In this document: in pieces, positions 5,646 to 7,626 of the stretch
How the letters are laid out: each line of letters opens with the position of its first letter
Position numbering within the stretch: the first letter of the stretch is position 1
Assembly: GCA_963205155.1 (NCBI GenBank)
Contig: CAUJJY010000127.1
Span: 1 to 7,626 of the forward strand
DNA from: Candidatus Zixiibacteriota bacterium
GTDB lineage: Bacteria > Zixibacteria > MSB-5A5 > CAIYYT01
Direction: 5' to 3'
DNA: 7,626 nucleotides
Position numbers and translations under genes: made by a program
Notes under the pieces: generated by a model
What the model was told of the DNA's origin: nothing
The model's input: the letters and a program-made list of their open reading frames with translations, nothing else
Database searches by the model: none

Positions 5646-7421
5646 TTAGCGGCGTTCTCGCGAACGGAATAAAACCTTACTGCCGAAGTTCGTTGGTGCT
5701 TTGGGCATGGTAAATTCATCTTCGTAGCCCTGATACGCTCTCGCAATATCCTCGGGACGAATACGCTGCAACCGAAAGAGAATTGAACGCGCGACACCTT
5801 GAAAGAATTGAGGTGTTAACTCGCTTGTGTCCGAGTGCTTTTCAGAGATGTACCAACCTGGGCACTCAAATTTGAGATCGCGATTTTTGGATGCCCAGTC
5901 GCCCAGCAAGTCCAGCACAATTGCATAGGGGAGAAGTCTCTCAAACTCTTCCAAGGAGACCGCCGATGATTTCCCACCTGTTGTTGTGTCGGACAGATAG
6001 TGTTCCCAACCCAGAATCGAGCGATACGCCTGTACGCCGCGTTCTGTTTTCACAGTATCAAAGAAGGCAATCGCCGCAAGTGGGATTGCAGTAAAGATCG
6101 CCAGCGGAATGATCAAAGCGATGTGAAGTTCAGTGAATTGCAGGCCGAGAATGACTGTCGCGACCGTTACGACGGCCGCAGCTATCAGGATTTGTCGCCC
6201 AAATACGGTTGGGCGGGCGCGCAGATATCCGCGCATAACAAGGCTCGACTCGATGTTCGAACGGAGCGATGCGATGCCGGAAGAAAGCGCATCACCACAA
6301 TTAGATATGAGCGGTTCCTGCCCGGAATTCGACTTCTGCGTGAGACCTACAAGTTTCCATTCAAAATCGGTAGGCGAGCCGCCATTGCCGGTCTTGGGGA
6401 TGATAACGAAATCACGGAAGCGGGCTTCATTCTTCTCCCTGAGTTGCAGGAAGCCCCGGTTGGCGAGATCGAGAAATGTAGCTGCAATGTGGATTTCTGA
6501 AAATCGCTCAGTAAACAAGACTCCGACATCTGCCGGCGATAGGCGCAGTTCATCGAAGCTCGGCACTTCATTGATGCTCCGAACATTCCGAGGTTTAAGC
6601 AACAGACGGCGCTTGCGAGCCCAACGCCAAACCATGATTAGGAAACTTGCGAGCGGCAAAGCAAAGAGCCAGTTCGAACGCAGATTGTAGTGCCAGACGA
6701 GTTGCTGCCACGCAGTCGGTGGAGTTAGTACGCCTTTCGGTAAATACACTGCGAGGGTCAATCCTTCGAACGCACGCAACGCGCGAGTTGAGGAATAGAC
6801 AATCTCGCCCCCTGAAATTTCCGCCAAACAATCGCCAGTCCGATATCCGAGACTGCCGGTGTTGCAGTCGATTTCGAAGTCTTGCGGAACCAAATTTGAA
6901 TCGAATTGGATTGTCGCTGTGGCTTTGAGAATTTCGGCGCGCCAACTCTTGCCGACTATGTCCCAGACGAATTGGTCGCCTTCGGATAGGAACTCAATAG
7001 CGTTTTCGATTTTGTATTTCAGTTGGAAGCGATATTTGCCCCAGGCATCGGTGTCAATTGGTAGTTGAACTCGCACCATACCACCAAGGCGATCGACAAC
7101 TGGCTGTTCGACCTGGTGAGAGTCGACGTACGATTCCTTGACACTGACATAGACACCGATCTGTTCACCTTGTTTGCCCACAAAGTCGGCTGGAATGTCG
7201 CGCCAGAGAGTTCCGATAACTTCCCGCAGTTCTACTTCGAAAGTCTCTTCAACAGTAACTGCAGAATTCTTATGAACAGTGATGTTGGCGTTATAGGAAG
7301 TGACTGTAAAGTCAGGACCGAACGAATTGTCCGCGCCACGTGCCATCGAGAATTTAAGGGGAAGTACGACGGCTGCAAGGCAGAATGAGAAACGGCGGGT
7401 AGAGTTACTTGGCATGCGCAT
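5646..7421 (-). CDS. DUF2207 domain-containing membrane protein
   Basis: Matches the DUF2207 family (E. coli YciQ-like), whose function is not established. The 591-residue product begins with a basic, hydrophobic signal segment (about 8-29). An extracytoplasmic beta-rich domain (about 35-245) follows and contains the typical GTLWRDIP (70-77). Next come a transmembrane helix (about 250-267), then a cytoplasmic part with LSPADVG (294-300) and AATFLDLANRGFLQLRE (313-329). Two further helices lie at about 409-427 and 431-454. The C-terminal cytoplasmic segment carries the characteristic EEFERLLPYAIVL (491-503) and W509. Unlike many members it lacks a Gly/Ser-rich tail and ends in a charged stretch (RSRERR). 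ATGs at 7421 and 7415 share one AGAAGG, about 4 or 10 bases away respectively, so the start is uncertain by two codons. It has a strong promoter at 7458-7486 and sits upstream of the S41 peptidase gene in the same direction, possibly as an operon. The stop is TAA. Confidence 0.88.
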   Translation of the reverse strand: MRMPSNSTRRFSFCLAAVVLPLKFSMARGADNSFGPDFTVTSYNANITVHKNSAVTVEETFEVELREVIGTLWRDIPADFVGKQGEQIGVYVSVKESYVDSHQVEQPVVDRLGGMVRVQLPIDTDAWGKYRFQLKYKIENAIEFLSEGDQFVWDIVGKSWRAEILKATATIQFDSNLVPQDFEIDCNTGSLGYRTGDCLAEISGGEIVYSSTRALRAFEGLTLAVYLPKGVLTPPTAWQQLVWHYNLRSNWLFALPLASFLIMVWRWARKRRLLLKPRNVRSINEVPSFDELRLSPADVGVLFTERFSEIHIAATFLDLANRGFLQLREKNEARFRDFVIIPKTGNGGSPTDFEWKLVGLTQKSNSGQEPLISNCGDALSSGIASLRSNIESSLVMRGYLRARPTVFGRQILIAAAVVTVATVILGLQFTELHIALIIPLAIFTAIPLAAIAFFDTVKTERGVQAYRSILGWEHYLSDTTTGGKSSAVSLEEFERLLPYAIVLDLLGDWASKNRDLKFECPGWYISEKHSDTSELTPQFFQGVARSILFRLQRIRPEDIARAYQGYEDEFTMPKAPTNFGSKVLFRSRERR

Positions 7422-7457
7422 CGGCCCTTCTGCGCGATAAGAAAGTTCAATCGCTCG

Positions 7458-7486
7458 ATAATAGCATTTTGGACGGTTGTTGTCAA
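7458..7486 (-). promoter_or_regulatory. Near-consensus extended -10 promoter of the DUF2207 gene
   Basis: On the minus strand, a perfect TTGACA (7486-7481) is followed after 17 bases by TATTAT (7463-7458), preceded by TGC, which makes an extended -10. The predicted start near 7451 leaves a leader of about 30 bases. This is the best promoter match in the window and suggests substantial, housekeeping-type expression. Confidence 0.75.
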
Positions 7487-7582
7487 TTGAATGCGATGTG
7501 GAAGCGAATGCACTTGCCTGACGCGATAAGGCGAGTTAACTTTTGTATGTTCACTGCAATTGCGAGTTAGGAAAGGCGATTC

Positions 7583-7626
7583 GTGTTCTGCAACTACCCA
7601 ATTCCCATTTGGTTCTATCTGACAGC
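7583..7626 (+). CDS. Possible start of a rightward gene, cut by the window edge
   Basis: A GTG at 7583 is preceded by AGGAAAGG (7569-7576) with six bases between, which is good ribosome-binding spacing. The frame is open to the edge and reads (M)FCNYPIPIWFYLT, hydrophobic and aromatic-rich as in a membrane protein start. Only about 14 codons are visible and no family can be named. No strong plus-strand promoter was found between 7500 and 7568; TTGCCT (7514-7519) with TAACTT 17 bases on is weak. It would be divergent from the DUF2207 gene. Confidence 0.3.
   Translation, partial: MFCNYPIPIWFYLT

Noticed and set aside
7232..7513. Minus-strand 93-codon frame overlapping the start of the DUF2207 gene.
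   Set aside because: It spans the strong promoter and runs out of frame over the DUF2207 coding sequence; it has no RBS and no recognisable family.
1..7626. CRISPR array, tRNA or rRNA genes, insertion sequences, phage or defence genes.
   Set aside because: No regularly spaced repeats, cloverleaf-like segments, transposase motifs or defence domains were seen on either strand.

Overview
This window comes from a bacterial chromosome of unremarkable, roughly 50% GC composition, with no sign of mobile DNA, CRISPR arrays, tRNA or rRNA. The bacterial assignment rests on Shine-Dalgarno sequences before several genes, -35/-10 promoters with 17-18 bp spacing, and Sec-type signal peptides on three products. 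The lineage cannot be fixed from sequence alone. A divergent type I glutamine synthetase, a secreted PepC-like peptidase and a PIP-synthase-like lipid enzyme would suit an uncultured, Gram-negative-type phylum (FCB-like), but this is only a guess.

Layout from left to right. Positions 1-181 hold no gene that can be called confidently, although a minus-strand gene may begin here and run off the left edge. Positions 182-805 (minus) encode a CDP-alcohol phosphatidyltransferase with a well-formed promoter (895-923) and a perfect 8-bp inverted repeat in its probable 5' leader (854-878). Positions 990-2402 (minus) encode a full-length type I glutamine synthetase followed by a strong hairpin terminator (954-982). 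Its reading frame is interrupted by an in-frame TAG at 1524-1526, in otherwise uninterrupted homologous sequence. The intergenic region 2403-2632 separates this gene from the divergent pepC-like gene. It carries a cluster of overlapping dyads, including an exact TGTGA-N6-TCACA box close to the synthetase start, and a promoter for the rightward gene. Positions 2633-4051 (plus) encode an exported PepC/bleomycin-hydrolase-type cysteine peptidase. It converges tail to tail, 13 bp apart, with an exported S41-family serine peptidase gene (4065-5495, minus). Upstream of that, 5646-7421 (minus) encodes a DUF2207 membrane protein with a near-consensus promoter at 7458-7486. A weak candidate for a rightward gene begins at 7583 and leaves the window.

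Functionally this is an ordinary chromosomal neighbourhood: nitrogen assimilation, phospholipid head-group synthesis, and three envelope or exported proteins, two of them peptidases. I do not see a convincing new defence or mobile system. The points most worth checking are the amber codon inside glnA, the Tyr-to-Asp change at the adenylylation position of the same enzyme, the CRP/FNR-type dyad in front of it, and the leader hairpin or operator of the lipid synthase.
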